Source of the DNA: JALOLG01 sp963776935
GTDB taxonomy: Bacteria; Actinomycetota; Acidimicrobiia; Acidimicrobiales; Ilumatobacteraceae
Direction: 5' to 3'
DNA length: 64,000 nucleotides
NCBI GenBank assembly: GCA_963776935.1
Contig: CAVZOP010000002.1
Location: 434,001-498,000, forward strand
The notes under the pieces are model-generated. The model ran no database searches. It was not told the DNA's origin and saw only the letters and a program-made list of their open reading frames with translations. The translations under genes and the position numbers were made by a program. Of the stretch, positions 1 to 8,587 are shown piece after piece (within the stretch, counting starts at the first letter, position 1; each line of letters starts with the position of its first letter).

Positions 1-1
1 T

Positions 2-2314
2 CTCGTGCGCGGCTTCGTCGACGACCTCAAGCGATCCGGACCGACCCTGATCGTCGTCGAGGACGCGCACTGGGCGGATGAGGCGACGATCGAGGCGTTG
101 GCGATGCTCGGCCGCCGCGCCGTCGGCCTCCCGGTGCTGCTCGTCGTCACCTATCGCGAGAACGAAGTCACGGCGGACCACCCGCTGCGGGTGGTGCTCG
201 GGGATCTGGCCACGTCGGCCGGGTCGTCGTGGCTGGCGCCAGGACCGCTGTCGCTCGAGGCGATACGGGAGCTGGCCGGGTCCGACGGTGCGACGGCCGA
301 GGAGCTGTACCAGCGCACCGGCGGCAACCCGTTCTATGTGACGGAGGCGCTGGCCGAGCCGGGGACCGCGGTGCCCACCACGGTGCGCCTCGCCGTGCTC
401 GCACGTGCTGTCACGACTGCCGCCATCGGCACGCGCCGATGGTCGACGCCGTGTCGGTGGTTCCGGGACGGGCCGAGACGTGGCTCATCGACGCGATGTG
501 CGACCCGTCGTCCGACGACGTCGACCTCTGCGTCAATCGCGGTGTGCTGGTCGCAGTGGAGGGCACGTTCGCGTTCCGCCACGAAGTCGCCCGACTGGCT
601 GTCGAGGCCGAGCTCGGCGACGGACAGCGACGTGAGCTGCACGGCCGCGCGATCGCGGCCCTTTCCGCGGCGTCCGGCTGTCGATCCGGCGCGGATCGCC
701 CATCACGCCGACGCCAGCGGTGACGAGGCCGCTGCCGCGCGCTACTCGATGTACGCCGCGCTCCAGGCGTCGGCACGGGCGGCGCATCGCGAGGCGCTGC
801 GGCACGGCGAACGGGCGCTCGCCCTGCGGCACACGCTCTCGCCCGACGAGGTGGCGGAACTGGAGACACGGTTGGCGTTCTCGCTGGTGGCGTCGGCCCG
901 TGCCGACGAAGCTGTCACGTGGGCCGACGAGGCAGTCGCGCACTGGCGTGCGGCGGGCGACGAGCTCAAGGAGGCCGACGCCCTCACCGTGCTCGCCAAT
1001 GCCCTGGGGAGCAGCGGCCGGACTGCGGCAGGCATGGAGGCGATCGCCCGGTCGATCGACCTGCTCGAGTCGCACCCGCCCGGCCGCGAGTTGGCCGCCG
1101 CCTACACCCGCCTGACGTCGTCGCACATGCTGGCGCGCGATCGTGACACCGCGGTGTCATGGGGCGAGCGGGCGATCGCGCTCGCCTCCGAGCTCGACGA
1201 TCCGTTCCTGCTCGGTCGGGCGCTGATCGAGACTGGGATCGCCGACGTGATGGACGAGCGGTTCGAAGGCCTCGTCCGCATCAACCAGGGCATCGAGCTC
1301 GGACGACAGCAGGGGCTGCCGGCGCTGATGTCGCACGGCTTCAGCCAGATCGGCTCCGGATGTGGCGAGCTGCGCCGCTACGACCAGTCCGTGCCGGCGC
1401 TGATCGAGGCCGCAGCCATCTCGGCAGAGCAGAGCTTCGAGGCCAATCGTCGCTACGTCGTTGCGTGGCTCGCCCGCTGCCGGTTCGACCAGGGGCAGTG
1501 GAACGAGGCCGAGATCCTGGCCCGGGATGCCTTGGCCGGCTCGACCAGTGTCACCTACATCCGCTTCGTCGGCCTGAACACGCTGGGGTGGTTGCGTGCC
1601 CGTCGGGGGAGTGACGACGTGTGGCCGCTGCTCGACGAGGCGCTCGAGATCGCCGACGCGATCGGACACCTGCAGCGACTGTGGCCCTCTGCGGTCGCCC
1701 GCGCCGAAGCCGGCTGGCTCGAGGGGGATGTCCAGTCGCACGTCCCGTTGCTCGAGCGCTCGTTCGGGCTCGCCGCCCAGTGCCGTCACGGTGTCGCGAT
1801 GGGTGAGCTGGCGGTGTGGCTGCGGCGGGCGGGACGTGAGGTGGCGCTGCCCGAGGGTGTCACCGGGCCGTTCGTCGACTGGGCCGGTGGCGACCACATC
1901 ACGGCCGCGGCGGGGTTCCGTCGGATGGGGTGCCCGTACGAGGCGGCGAGCGCGTTGGTCGATGCCGGCGACACGGCATCACTCCGGGAGGCGCTGGCGA
2001 CGTTCGAGCGCCTCGGAGCGGCGCCGGCAGCCGGCAGCGTCGTGCGTGAGCTGCGCCAACGTGGCGTGCGGGTCGCGTCGAAGCGGGTCCGTGATCCACA
2101 GCAGTCGGCGCATCCGTCAGGGCTGAGCGAGCGAGAGGTCGAGGTGCTGAGGTTGGTCGCGGCCGGCTTCACCAATCCACAGATCGCGGCCGCCCTGTAC
2201 ATCAGCCGCAAGACCGCTGAGCACCACGTCTCGAGCATCCTCGTGAAGCTCGGCGTGTCGTCGCGCACCGAGGCGGCGGCCGCCGCCGTACGCCTCGAGA
2301 TCGTCAGCCGGTAG
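2..2314 (+). CDS. LuxR-type regulator with STAND-like ATPase domain (5' cut by window edge)
   Basis: Large ATP-dependent transcriptional regulator. The first residues already include a Walker B-like stretch (LIVVEDAHWADE), so the Walker A half lies before the window. A long helical TPR-like middle follows, and the last 65 residues form a LuxR helix-turn-helix (GLSEREVEVLRLVAAG, then NPQIAAALYISRKTAEHH). The reading frame is broken twice. Homologous-looking sequence (VPGRAETWLIDAMC, FAFRHEVARLAVEAEL) sits in the next frame between about 415 and 665, after which the original frame resumes. Two compensating indels leave both ends readable, which points to sequence error or very recent damage. 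The family (MalT/LuxR-like) usually answers to a ligand or partner bound by the TPR region; the ligand cannot be told here. Confidence 0.85.
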   Translation, partial: LVRGFVDDLKRSGPTLIVVEDAHWADEATIEALAMLGRRAVGLPVLLVVTYRENEVTADHPLRVVLGDLATSAGSSWLAPGPLSLEAIRELAGSDGATAEELYQRTGGNPFYVTEALAEPGTAVPTTVRLAVLARAVTTAAIGTRRWSTPCRWFRDGPRRGSSTRCATRRPTTSTSASIAVCWSQWRARSRSATKSPDWLSRPSSATDSDVSCTAARSRPFPRRPAVDPARIAHHADASGDEAAAARYSMYAALQASARAAHREALRHGERALALRHTLSPDEVAELETRLAFSLVASARADEAVTWADEAVAHWRAAGDELKEADALTVLANALGSSGRTAAGMEAIARSIDLLESHPPGRELAAAYTRLTSSHMLARDRDTAVSWGERAIALASELDDPFLLGRALIETGIADVMDERFEGLVRINQGIELGRQQGLPALMSHGFSQIGSGCGELRRYDQSVPALIEAAAISAEQSFEANRRYVVAWLARCRFDQGQWNEAEILARDALAGSTSVTYIRFVGLNTLGWLRARRGSDDVWPLLDEALEIADAIGHLQRLWPSAVARAEAGWLEGDVQSHVPLLERSFGLAAQCRHGVAMGELAVWLRRAGREVALPEGVTGPFVDWAGGDHITAAAGFRRMGCPYEAASALVDAGDTASLREALATFERLGAAPAAGSVVRELRQRGVRVASKRVRDPQQSAHPSGLSEREVEVLRLVAAGFTNPQIAAALYISRKTAEHHVSSILVKLGVSSRTEAAAAAVRLEIVSR

Positions 2315-2415
2315 TTGGCGGCCACCCCCTGAGGCGAATCGGCCGATCCGGATGGGGCAGGCGAATGGGGCACGTGCCCCATGTGCGGCGGTGCCGACGG
2401 TCGCATCATCGCCGC

Positions 2416-2691
2416 ATGAACCGCTACCTCATCGAACGAACCATTCCGGGCGCCGGTCAGCTCTCGAGCGACGAGCTGAAGGCCATCTCACAGAAATCGG
2501 TCGAGGTCATCTCCGCGATGGCGCCTCGGCTGCAATGGGTGCAGAGCTATGTCACCGACGACGCCATCACATGTCTCTACCTCGCCGAGGACGAGGAGAC
2601 GATGCGCGAGCACGGGAGGCGGGGCGGGTTCCCGGTCGACTCCGTACGGGTCGTCCACAAGGTGATCAACCCGATGACGGCGGAGGCCTGA
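2416..2691 (+). CDS. DUF4242 (SCO4226-like, nickel-binding family) small protein
   Basis: A 91-residue protein beginning MNRYLIERTIPGAG, with the DUF4242 pattern: a ferredoxin-like fold with YVTDDAITCLYLAEDEE in the middle and a short basic stretch REHGRRGGFPVD before the last strand. The family includes the Streptomyces nickel-binding protein SCO4226 and is thought to form small alpha/beta barrel oligomers, but its role is largely unknown. ATG 2416 is chosen over an upstream in-frame start because homology begins there. The stop lies one base before the GTG of the next gene, so the two are probably co-translated. Confidence 0.7.
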   Translation: MNRYLIERTIPGAGQLSSDELKAISQKSVEVISAMAPRLQWVQSYVTDDAITCLYLAEDEETMREHGRRGGFPVDSVRVVHKVINPMTAEA

Positions 2692-2692
2692 C

Positions 2693-3235
2693 GTGCGTCG
2701 CTCGACGATCATCCTCTTCGGCGTCGCGGCCGCGGCGGTGACCGCGGCGGCGGTCGTCGTGCCGTCGGCGATGGCCAGTGGCAACGACGGCCCCCTCGAC
2801 GGCGTTCGTTCGGCGACCCGCCAGTACCGCAAGGTCGAGCGGGCAGTCGACGCGGGTTACGTCCAGTTCTTCGGCTGCGTGCACGAGCCGCTCGCCGGGT
2901 CGATGGGGATCCACTTCGTCAACGGCGCACTCGTCGGCGACGCGGCGGTCGACGCTTCGACGCCGGAGGCGCTGATGTACGAGGTCAAGCCGGACGGCAA
3001 CCTCGAGCTCATCGGCGTCGAGTACGTGGTCTTCAAGGAGGCGTGGGACGCCGCCAACCCGGAGCCGCCGGAGCTGTTCGGTCAGACGTTCAACACCGTC
3101 GCCAGCCCGAACCGCTACGGCATCGATCCGTTCTACGAACTGCACGCGTGGGCGTGGAAGACCAACCCGACCGGCCCCCACCAGGACTACAACCCGGCGG
3201 TGCTGTGCCCGGGGACCGAGGGCCACACGCACTGA
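2693..3235 (+). CDS. secreted protein of unknown function
   Basis: A 180-residue protein starting at GTG 2693. The N terminus (RRSTIILFGVAAAAVTAAAVVV, then AMASG) is a clear signal peptide or membrane anchor with a likely cleavage near residue 29. The mature part holds two cysteines (FFGCVHEPL and AVLCPGTEG) and histidine-rich segments (GIHFVNGAL, ELHAWAWKTNPTGPHQDY, and GHTH at the end), which could bind metal. I recognise the general type of secreted actinobacterial hypothetical protein, but no function. It is coupled to the DUF4242 gene and ends just before a strong bidirectional hairpin. Confidence 0.65.
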   Translation: MRRSTIILFGVAAAAVTAAAVVVPSAMASGNDGPLDGVRSATRQYRKVERAVDAGYVQFFGCVHEPLAGSMGIHFVNGALVGDAAVDASTPEALMYEVKPDGNLELIGVEYVVFKEAWDAANPEPPELFGQTFNTVASPNRYGIDPFYELHAWAWKTNPTGPHQDYNPAVLCPGTEGHTH

Positions 3236-3272
3236 TACGCGGCGACCCGCACTGAATCCTCATGGAAAGGGG

Positions 3273-3306
3273 ACTGAGGACCTTCGCGACGGCGGAGGTC
3301 CTCAGT
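3273..3306. terminator. bidirectional hairpin terminator between convergent genes
   Basis: Perfect 11-base inverted repeat ACTGAGGACCT (3273-3283) and AGGTCCTCAGT (3296-3306) around a 12-base loop. It lies between the end of the rightward secreted-protein gene and the end of the leftward Lrp gene, whose stop codon is inside the right arm. No strong T-run is seen on either side, as is common in high-GC actinobacteria. Confidence 0.75.
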
Positions 3307-3775
3307 GCGCGCCCCACTCGTAGTTCTGCTTCACGAGGTCGAGGTAGACGAACGTCTCGGTGTTGACGACGCCTGGTATCGATCGCAGCTGGTTGGTGAT
3401 CGACAGCAACCCGCTGTCGTCGGCGACCAGCACCTCGCACAGCAGGTCGAACTGGCCGGCCGTCACCACCAGGTATTCGACGCCCTCGATGTTCTCGACC
3501 GCCGCGGCCGGCCCCTCGACCGGACCGCTGACGCGCACCCCGATCATCGCCATCCGCCGTTTGCCGAGCGACAACGGGTTGGTCACCGCCACCACCTGGA
3601 TGACGCCGGCGTCGAGCAGCCGCTGCACCCGCTGGCGGGCCGCCGCCTCCGACAGGCCGACGGCGCCCCCGATCTTGGTGAAGGGCATTCGGCCATCGTG
3701 CTGGAGTTGTTCGATGATCGCCCGGTCGACCGGATCGAGTCGGGCATCGGTAGGGGTCGCTCGCTTCTTCACCAT
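3302..3775 (-). CDS. Lrp/AsnC-family transcriptional regulator
   Basis: A 157-residue regulator starting MVKKRATPTDARLD. The N-terminal winged helix-turn-helix (DRAIIEQLQHDGRMPFTKIG, then LSEAAARQRVQRLL) binds DNA. The C-terminal half is the RAM/ligand-binding alpha/beta domain (EGVEYLVVTAGQFDLLCEVL), which forms oligomers and often binds amino acids or related acids. It is divergent from the 2-hydroxyacid dehydrogenase gene with only about 35 bases between the starts, so it probably controls that gene and itself. Longer starts upstream exist but add only low-complexity sequence. Confidence 0.85.
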   Translation of the reverse strand: MVKKRATPTDARLDPVDRAIIEQLQHDGRMPFTKIGGAVGLSEAAARQRVQRLLDAGVIQVVAVTNPLSLGKRRMAMIGVRVSGPVEGPAAAVENIEGVEYLVVTAGQFDLLCEVLVADDSGLLSITNQLRSIPGVVNTETFVYLDLVKQNYEWGAH

Positions 3776-3810
3776 CGACGGGACACAGTACGGGCTAGCC
3801 TCGTCGGACC

Positions 3811-4735
3811 ATGTCCAGTCCCGACGCGCCACGAATCGCGCTCGCTCCCGACACGGCACCCGACTGGCTCGCCGAGGCGATCGCCGAGGGGGGCGGGCAC
3901 CTCGTTCCGCTGGCGGACGCCGACGGCGTCATCTGGGCCGATCCTCGCGATCCGGCGGCGCTCGAGGCGGCGTTGCCGGAGGCGACCAATGCAACATGGG
4001 TGCAGTTGCCGTTCGCCGGGATCGAGAACTTCGTCCACCTCATCGACGACGACCACGTCTGGACGTGCGGCAAGGGCGTGTACGCCGAGCCCGTTGCCGA
4101 ACTGGCGCTCGCCGTCGGTCTCGCCGGTCTGCGTGGCATCGGACAGTACGCACGCAGCAACGACGTGGACCCGCCCGGTCGGCCGCAACCTGCTCGGCGG
4201 ACGGGTCAGCATCCTCGGCGGTGGCGGGATCGCCGAGTCGCTCGTCCGCCTGCTGCAGCCGTTCGACTGCCACATCACCGTCGTGCGCCAGAACGTCCGC
4301 GACATGGACGGCGTCGACGACGTGCTCGAAGCCGACCGGTACCCCGACGCACTCGCGGGCGCGGATCTGGTGGTGCTCGCGTTGTCGCTGACTCCCGAGA
4401 CCGAGGGGATCATCGGCCAGGGCGAGTTCAAGCTGATGGAGGGGCACGCCTGGTTGGTGAACGTCGCGCGCGGCCGTCACATCGTGACCGACGACCTCGT
4501 CGAGGCGCTGCGCGACGGCGTGATCGGCGGCGCCGCGCTCGACGTCACCGACCCCGAACCGCTGCCCGCCGACCATCCGCTGTGGACGCTGCCGAACTGC
4601 ATCATCACGCCGCACGTCGGCAACACGCCCGAGATGGCGCGGCCGCTGCTGGCCGAGCGGGTGACCGCCAACGTGCGGCGGTTCGCGCAGGGCGCCGAGC
4701 TGATCGGGCTGGTCGACACCGAACTCGGGTACTGA
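3811..4735 (+). CDS. D-isomer-specific 2-hydroxyacid dehydrogenase (one frameshift)
   Basis: NAD(P)-dependent reduction of a 2-oxoacid to a D-2-hydroxyacid, or the reverse. The N-terminal substrate domain (MSSPDAPRIALAPDTAPDW) runs in one frame to about 4163. The Rossmann domain continues in another frame: nucleotide-binding GRVSILGGGGIAESL, then the catalytic region NVARGRHIVTDDL, DPEPLPADHPLW and the histidine of ITPHVGNT. A single missing or extra base near 4163 joins the two parts into a normal 308-residue protein. Since everything on both sides is conserved, I favour a sequence error. The divergent Lrp gene is its likely regulator. The exact substrate cannot be read from the sequence. 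Confidence 0.85.
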
Positions 4736-4738
4736 TCG

Positions 4739-5312
4739 GTGGGCGAGAAGCCAGCTGTCGTGCTCGATGCCGGGCGACTGGCGGGGCTGCTGGCCGACGA
4801 CGACCGCAGGCGCGTGTTCGCCGCCGTCGAGCTCGGCGCGACCTCGCTCGACGAGGCGGCGACGAGCGCCGGGCTTCCGGTACCACGCGCCGCCAAGGCG
4901 CTGTCGACGCTGGCCGGAGCCGGGCTCGTCGTGCAAGGCGACAGCGGTGGCCTGTACGTCGTCGGTGCGGCGTTCAAGGTGGCGGCCCGCGAGGCGCTGT
5001 CGCGGCCGTCGAGCGACGAGCACGCCGATCGGCCCGACGAGACTGCGGCGTGTGTTCGACGCGTTCGTGCGCGACGGCCGGCTCACGCAGATCCCGACCA
5101 GTCGTCAGAAGCGACTCGTCGTGCTCGACTGGCTCGCCCAGGAGTTCGAGCCCGGCACCCGGTACAGCGAGCCGATGGTCAACCTGATCCTCGGCAAACG
5201 GCATCCCGACACCGCCGCCTTGCGGCGCTACCTCGTCGACGAGGGCCTGCTCGATCGAGCGGGCGGCGAGTACTGGCGGGCGGGCGGGACGGTCGAGCTC
5301 GACCCGTCGTAG
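4739..5312 (+). CDS. DUF2087-containing protein with N-terminal winged helix (one frameshift)
   Basis: The N-terminal half (FAAVELGATSLDEAATSAGLP) looks like an ArsR-type winged helix. The C-terminal half (RLTQIPTSRQKRLVVLDWLA, then YSEPMVNLILGKRHPDTAALRRYLVDEG) is the DUF2087 domain, usually found in actinobacterial and bacillar regulators. The halves are in different frames with the break near 5040. The gene starts at GTG 4739, three bases after the preceding dehydrogenase stop, so it is probably in the same transcript. The function is likely regulatory; no ligand is apparent. Confidence 0.75.
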
Positions 5313-5321
5313 CCTGCCCAC

Positions 5322-5904
5322 ATCCGCACCCACTACGACGTTCTGGGCGTTCCGGTCGACGCTGACGCGACGAGGATCCGTACGGCGTATCGCGACCGGC
5401 GCGCGTGCATCATCCCGACCACGGGGGTGGCGCGTCGGCCGCCGAGATGGCGGCGATCAACGAGGCCTATCGAGTCCTTGGTGACGATGCCCGTCGCGCG
5501 GCGTACGACCGACAACTCCGATCACCAATGGGACAGAGCGAGCCGTCGTTCGTCGCGCCGAGCTCCGAACGCGACCGTGGCCTACCCGGTGCCCGGCCCG
5601 CCGGCCCGGATCCCGTGGAAGTTGATGGGCGTGATGGCGGCCATCGGCATCACCGTCGTCCTGGTCGGCGCCGCCCTGCGCGGGCCGGACGTCGAACGGC
5701 CGCCCGATGGAGTGGTCGGCCCCGGTTCATGTGTCACGATCGAGTCGAACGCCGACGCTCGCGAGGTCAATTGCACCGGCGTCGGCGACCTCGTCGTCGC
5801 CGCCGTCGTCGGGGTTCGACGACACGTGTCCGACCGGCACCGACCCGCACCGCGACCAGCAGGGCCTCGGCATTGCCTGCGTCATCCCAGAGGCGGGGCC
5901 CTGA
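5322..5904 (+). CDS. J-domain membrane protein with secreted C-terminal domain (frameshifts)
   Basis: A J domain begins HYDVLGVPVDADATRIRTAY, and after a frame break near 5400 continues HHPDHGGG, AAEMAAINEAYRVLGD and ARRAAYDRQL, including the HPD tripeptide needed to stimulate DnaK-type ATPases. One membrane helix (LMGVMAAIGITVVLVGAAL) and a small extracytoplasmic part with paired cysteines (GSCVTIE, EVNCTG, DDTCPTGTDPHRDQQGLG, IACV) follow in two more frames. Such J-domain membrane proteins are common in actinobacteria. No ATG or GTG precedes the domain; the best-placed start would be ATC at 5322, so the start codon itself may carry an error. About three indels are needed. Confidence 0.65.
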
Positions 5905-5923
5905 ACTGAGTACCGTCGGCGAC

Positions 5924-6648
5924 GTGGAAGTACCTCCGCCACCCCCGCCACCGTTCCCGTCCTCATCGGTGCCCCCGCCCCCGCCAGGGCCTGTTCCCGG
6001 GCCACCACCGGCGGCGACACCGGGGCCGGTCGAGTCGCCACCTCCCCCGCGCCACCCGGCTGGGCGGCGGGTGACGCAGCCCCGCCGCGTCGGTCGGGGC
6101 TGGCGCTCGCATCGATGATCCTCGGGATCATCGGGCTCGTGCTGTGCTTCATCCTGATCCCGGCACTGTTGGCGCTGATCTTCGGAATCATCTCCGCCCG
6201 TCAGATCAAACGCAGCGGCGGTGCGCTGACCGGCTCGGGGTTCGCCCGCGCCGGTTGGATCATGGGTGCCATCGGGCTGTTGGCGGGCGGCGGGCTCATC
6301 GCCGCATCGGCGGCCGGCGTCCTCGACGACGGCGAGACCGGCGTGTTCGACGTCGAGGCCGGCGAATGCGTGTCCTTCGATTTCGAACTGGACTCCGACA
6401 TCCCCGACGAGATCACGACGGTCGAGGTCGTCGATTGCGACGAGCCCCACGATGCCGTGGTGATCCAACAGGGCGAGCTGAACCCGGATGAGGACCGCGA
6501 GTACCCATCCAACCGGGCTCTCCTCGAGGAGGCCGCGGCGGGTTGTGGAGTGGAGGACCTCAGCAACATCATCACGGTCTTCCCGAACGAGGAGAGTTGG
6601 GACGAGCAGGGCGGACCGTACGTCTGCTTCGAGATCAGCGACGCTTGA
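5924..6648 (+). CDS. DUF4190 membrane protein with septum-formation-like C-terminal domain (one frameshift)
   Basis: A proline-rich cytoplasmic leader (VEVPPPPPPPFP onward) starts at GTG 5924. A shift between about 6000 and 6045 leads into PPGWAAGDAAPPRRSGLALAS and the DUF4190 hairpin of two membrane helices (ILGIIGLVLCFILIPALLAL and AGWIMGAIGLLAGGGLIAA) around the RQIKRSGG loop. The extracytoplasmic part (AGECVSFDF, VEVVDCDEPHDAVV, ending PYVCFEISDA) matches the septum-formation type domain with its Cys-His pattern. Proteins of this build are frequent in actinobacteria and poorly understood. Confidence 0.7.
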
Positions 6649-6733
6649 TCGTCGGCACCGCGTTTGGAGCTGTGCAGATGCGTAGGCCGGGTGCGGTCCG
6701 CGACCCTGCTGCTAGCCTGCGGCTTCCCGCACA

Positions 6734-6809
6734 GGGCGATTAGCTCAGTTGGAAGAGCGCCACGTTCACACCGTGGAGGTCATGGGATCGAGGCCCGTAT
6801 CGCCCACCA
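6734..6809 (+). tRNA. tRNA-Val (anticodon CAC), CCA encoded
   Basis: All four stems form: acceptor GGGCGAT with ATCGCCC, D arm GCTC/GAGC, anticodon stem CCACG/CGTGG with loop TTCACAC (anticodon CAC, reading GUG), and T arm ATGGG/CCCGT. The 3' CCA is encoded at 6807-6809. The T loop is ATCGAGG, so position 54, almost always T, is A. The 3' end from 6778 onward is duplicated at 19584-19614 and, more distantly, at 15416-15461, marking the gene as an integration target. Confidence 0.95.
6778..6808 (+). repeat. att-like direct repeat, left copy (tRNA-Val 3' end)
   Basis: The 31 bases from the variable loop through the acceptor stem match 19584-19614 at 30 positions, in the same orientation, 12.8 kb apart. 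A direct repeat of a tRNA 3' end is the usual trace of site-specific integration that rebuilds the tRNA gene. Confidence 0.8.
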
Positions 6810-6867
6810 GGTCAACCCTAGTGTCGTGAGTCAGAAATGACCGCGTTGATGGACGGGTTCGTTCATC

Positions 6868-7260
6868 ATGGACCCGGAACGACTCTCGTCTTGCGCTCTG
6901 TTCGAAGGATTTACCGAGGATCAAATCGTTGTATGCACCGCGCGGTTTCAAGAGGTCGAGGTCCTCTCCGACCACAACATCGCGCGCGAAGGCGACGATG
7001 CGTACACGTTCTTCATCGTGCTCGCCGGGGAGGTCGACGTTCATCACGAGTTTCGCCGTGTCGCCACCCTGAGGCGAGGCGACTTCTTCGGTGAGATGGC
7101 CCTCGAGTCCAGCCGCAAGCGGAACGCGCACGTTGCCTCGCGTGGTCGGGTGAAGCTCGCGAAGCTGATGGCTTGGGACTACAAGACGATGGTCGAGGAG
7201 CATCCGGTGGTGCACGATCGGATCGCCGCGATCATCGTTGAGCGGTCACAGCAGTCCTGA
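6868..7260 (+). CDS. cyclic-nucleotide-binding domain protein
   Basis: A 130-residue protein that is essentially one cNMP-binding (CAP-like) beta-barrel domain: MDPERLSSCALFEGFTEDQI leads into EGDDAYTFFIVLAGEVDV, and the phosphate-binding cassette follows as GDFFGEMALESSRKRNAHV, with the family's GE and R. There is no helix-turn-helix, so it is a stand-alone sensor or regulatory subunit rather than a transcription factor. It is the first gene after the tRNA and would be the leftmost gene of the putative island. GC and codon use look like the neighbours. Confidence 0.85.
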   Translation: MDPERLSSCALFEGFTEDQIVVCTARFQEVEVLSDHNIAREGDDAYTFFIVLAGEVDVHHEFRRVATLRRGDFFGEMALESSRKRNAHVASRGRVKLAKLMAWDYKTMVEEHPVVHDRIAAIIVERSQQS

Positions 7261-7599
7261 CGGACGCGAGATTCAACGACGCGCAGGGCCTCGAAAGCGC
7301 CGAAGCGAGCTCGAACGACGTCCCTACTCGGCGACATCCGGCGAGCTGACTCTCGTCGCGGGCCGCGGGCCAGTCGATCTCGTAACAACGGTGAGCCTCT
7401 GCAGGCGTTTTCTCGACATCACAGAACGTGCGATGCAGAACGTCGGTCTCGGTCGAGTTGCCAACGACACAGTAGGCGCTTCGGCTCGGGTCCCGCCCAG
7501 GCGACCGGTGACGCCCGTTAGGGACGTGCGAGCACACTGTCGGACTTCTAGCCTGCGATGCAGCCGTACGTCAATGTGCGCTGCTGCGGGCGGCGGATT

Positions 7600-8000
7600 C
7601 GAGACGCTGTCTGGCCTGGTTCCGAGTTGCTTGGCGTCGGTGGGTCGTGCTGGTAGCTCGGCGATCGGCACACGCCACGTCGTGAACGACGAACCCGCGA
7701 GCCGGTGAGCGAAGTGCCGCATCACGTCCGAGTGGGGCGAGGTGCGCACGAAGTGGTCGAGTGCCGCTTGGTCGGTCCACGCTGACAATGTCCAGTATGT
7801 CTTGCGGCTCGGCTCGGCGATCATCGACACGCCGAGACCGCCCGGCGTGTGTAGGACCTGGCGCCGCAGCTTCATCGGGCCCGCAGGAAGGCGAGCGTGT
7901 CTCGGTAGGAATGCAATGTCCAGGCGCGAGCCGAGCACGAACGCGTCGGGCCCTGCGAGGGGTTGTCGGGTCGTGGTCCACGGCAAGGCAGCCGATCGCA
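7600..8000 (-). CDS. dimeric alpha/beta-barrel (monooxygenase-like) protein, boundaries uncertain
   Basis: About 120 residues from ALPWTTTRQPLAGPDAFVLG to about VPIAELPARPTDA. The segment LHTPGGLGVSMIAEPSRKTY, then WTLSAWTDQAALDHFVRTSP and HSDVMRHFAHRLAGSSF, resembles actinobacterial proteins of the CrtA/antibiotic-monooxygenase-like ferredoxin barrel type. The frame stays open into the DoxX C terminus upstream and into non-homologous sequence downstream to 7324, so both ends are probably distorted by indels. A small oxygenase or a structural homologue with no catalysis are both possible. Confidence 0.5.
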
Positions 8001-8069
8001 CGACACTGCCAGTTTGGTGGCGTCGTGACGGTCGTCGGCGGGGTGGGCCGACTTGAGGAAGAAGGGTCG

Positions 8070-8500
8070 CGGTGTCGGTGGTCGACCTCAAGGCGATCGA
8101 TACCAGCAACACCTGGACAGGCAGGCGAAGCCACCGGTAGACGCCGCCTGGTTGACCATTCACGTCGACGTCAGCGACGGCGACGTACACGTTGGCCGGG
8201 AACACCGCCACGAGGTACGCGGCGAGCGAGCCGTCCCACGCTGCGACGGTGCCGTACCAGGCCGACGAGAGCGGCTCCGAAGGCGATTTCGATCACGCCC
8301 GTGGCGGCGACTATCAGCTCCGGCGCCGGCACCCAGGTCGGGAGGTGGGCGATGAACGGGTCGGGTTCGGCGAGGTGAGCGAAACCGGCGAAGACCATCG
8401 CCACCGCCGTTCCGCGTCGCAACGCGGTGGGCCACCCGGAACCGCGCCCGAAGGCGGCAGCCACACAAGCCACGCTGGCCAGGATCAAAACGAACATCAT
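8070..8500 (-). CDS. DoxX-family membrane protein (one frameshift)
   Basis: Begins MMFVLILASVACVAAAFG at ATG 8500 with a good ribosome site (AGGAG eight bases upstream). Helices include AVAMVFAGFAHLAEPDPF and PELIVAATGVIEIAFGAALV. After a shift near 8215-8260 the last part is VAVFPANVYVAVADVDVNGQ and LRLPVQVLLVSIAL, the typical DoxX ending. Family members are 4-helix membrane proteins linked to thiosulfate oxidation or oxidative-stress handling in some bacteria; the role here is unknown. Divergent from the TetR gene, its likely repressor. Confidence 0.7.
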
Positions 8501-8519
8501 GTCAACATCTCCTCTAAAC

Positions 8520-8537
8520 TAGACAATGACTAGTCTA
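8520..8537. promoter_or_regulatory. candidate TetR operator between divergent doxX-like and tetR genes
   Basis: Inverted repeat TAGAC-N8-GTCTA with a perfect GACTAGTC core, in the 87-base gap between the two divergent starts. On the minus strand a TTGACA hexamer lies 18 bases upstream of TAGACT, which would place the operator over the -10 of the doxX-like gene. Inferred from position and symmetry only. Confidence 0.5.
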
Positions 8538-8587
8538 CCTTCTCATGGTCAAACTTGTCAACGCCTAGATTGAGGTAGGATGGGAGC

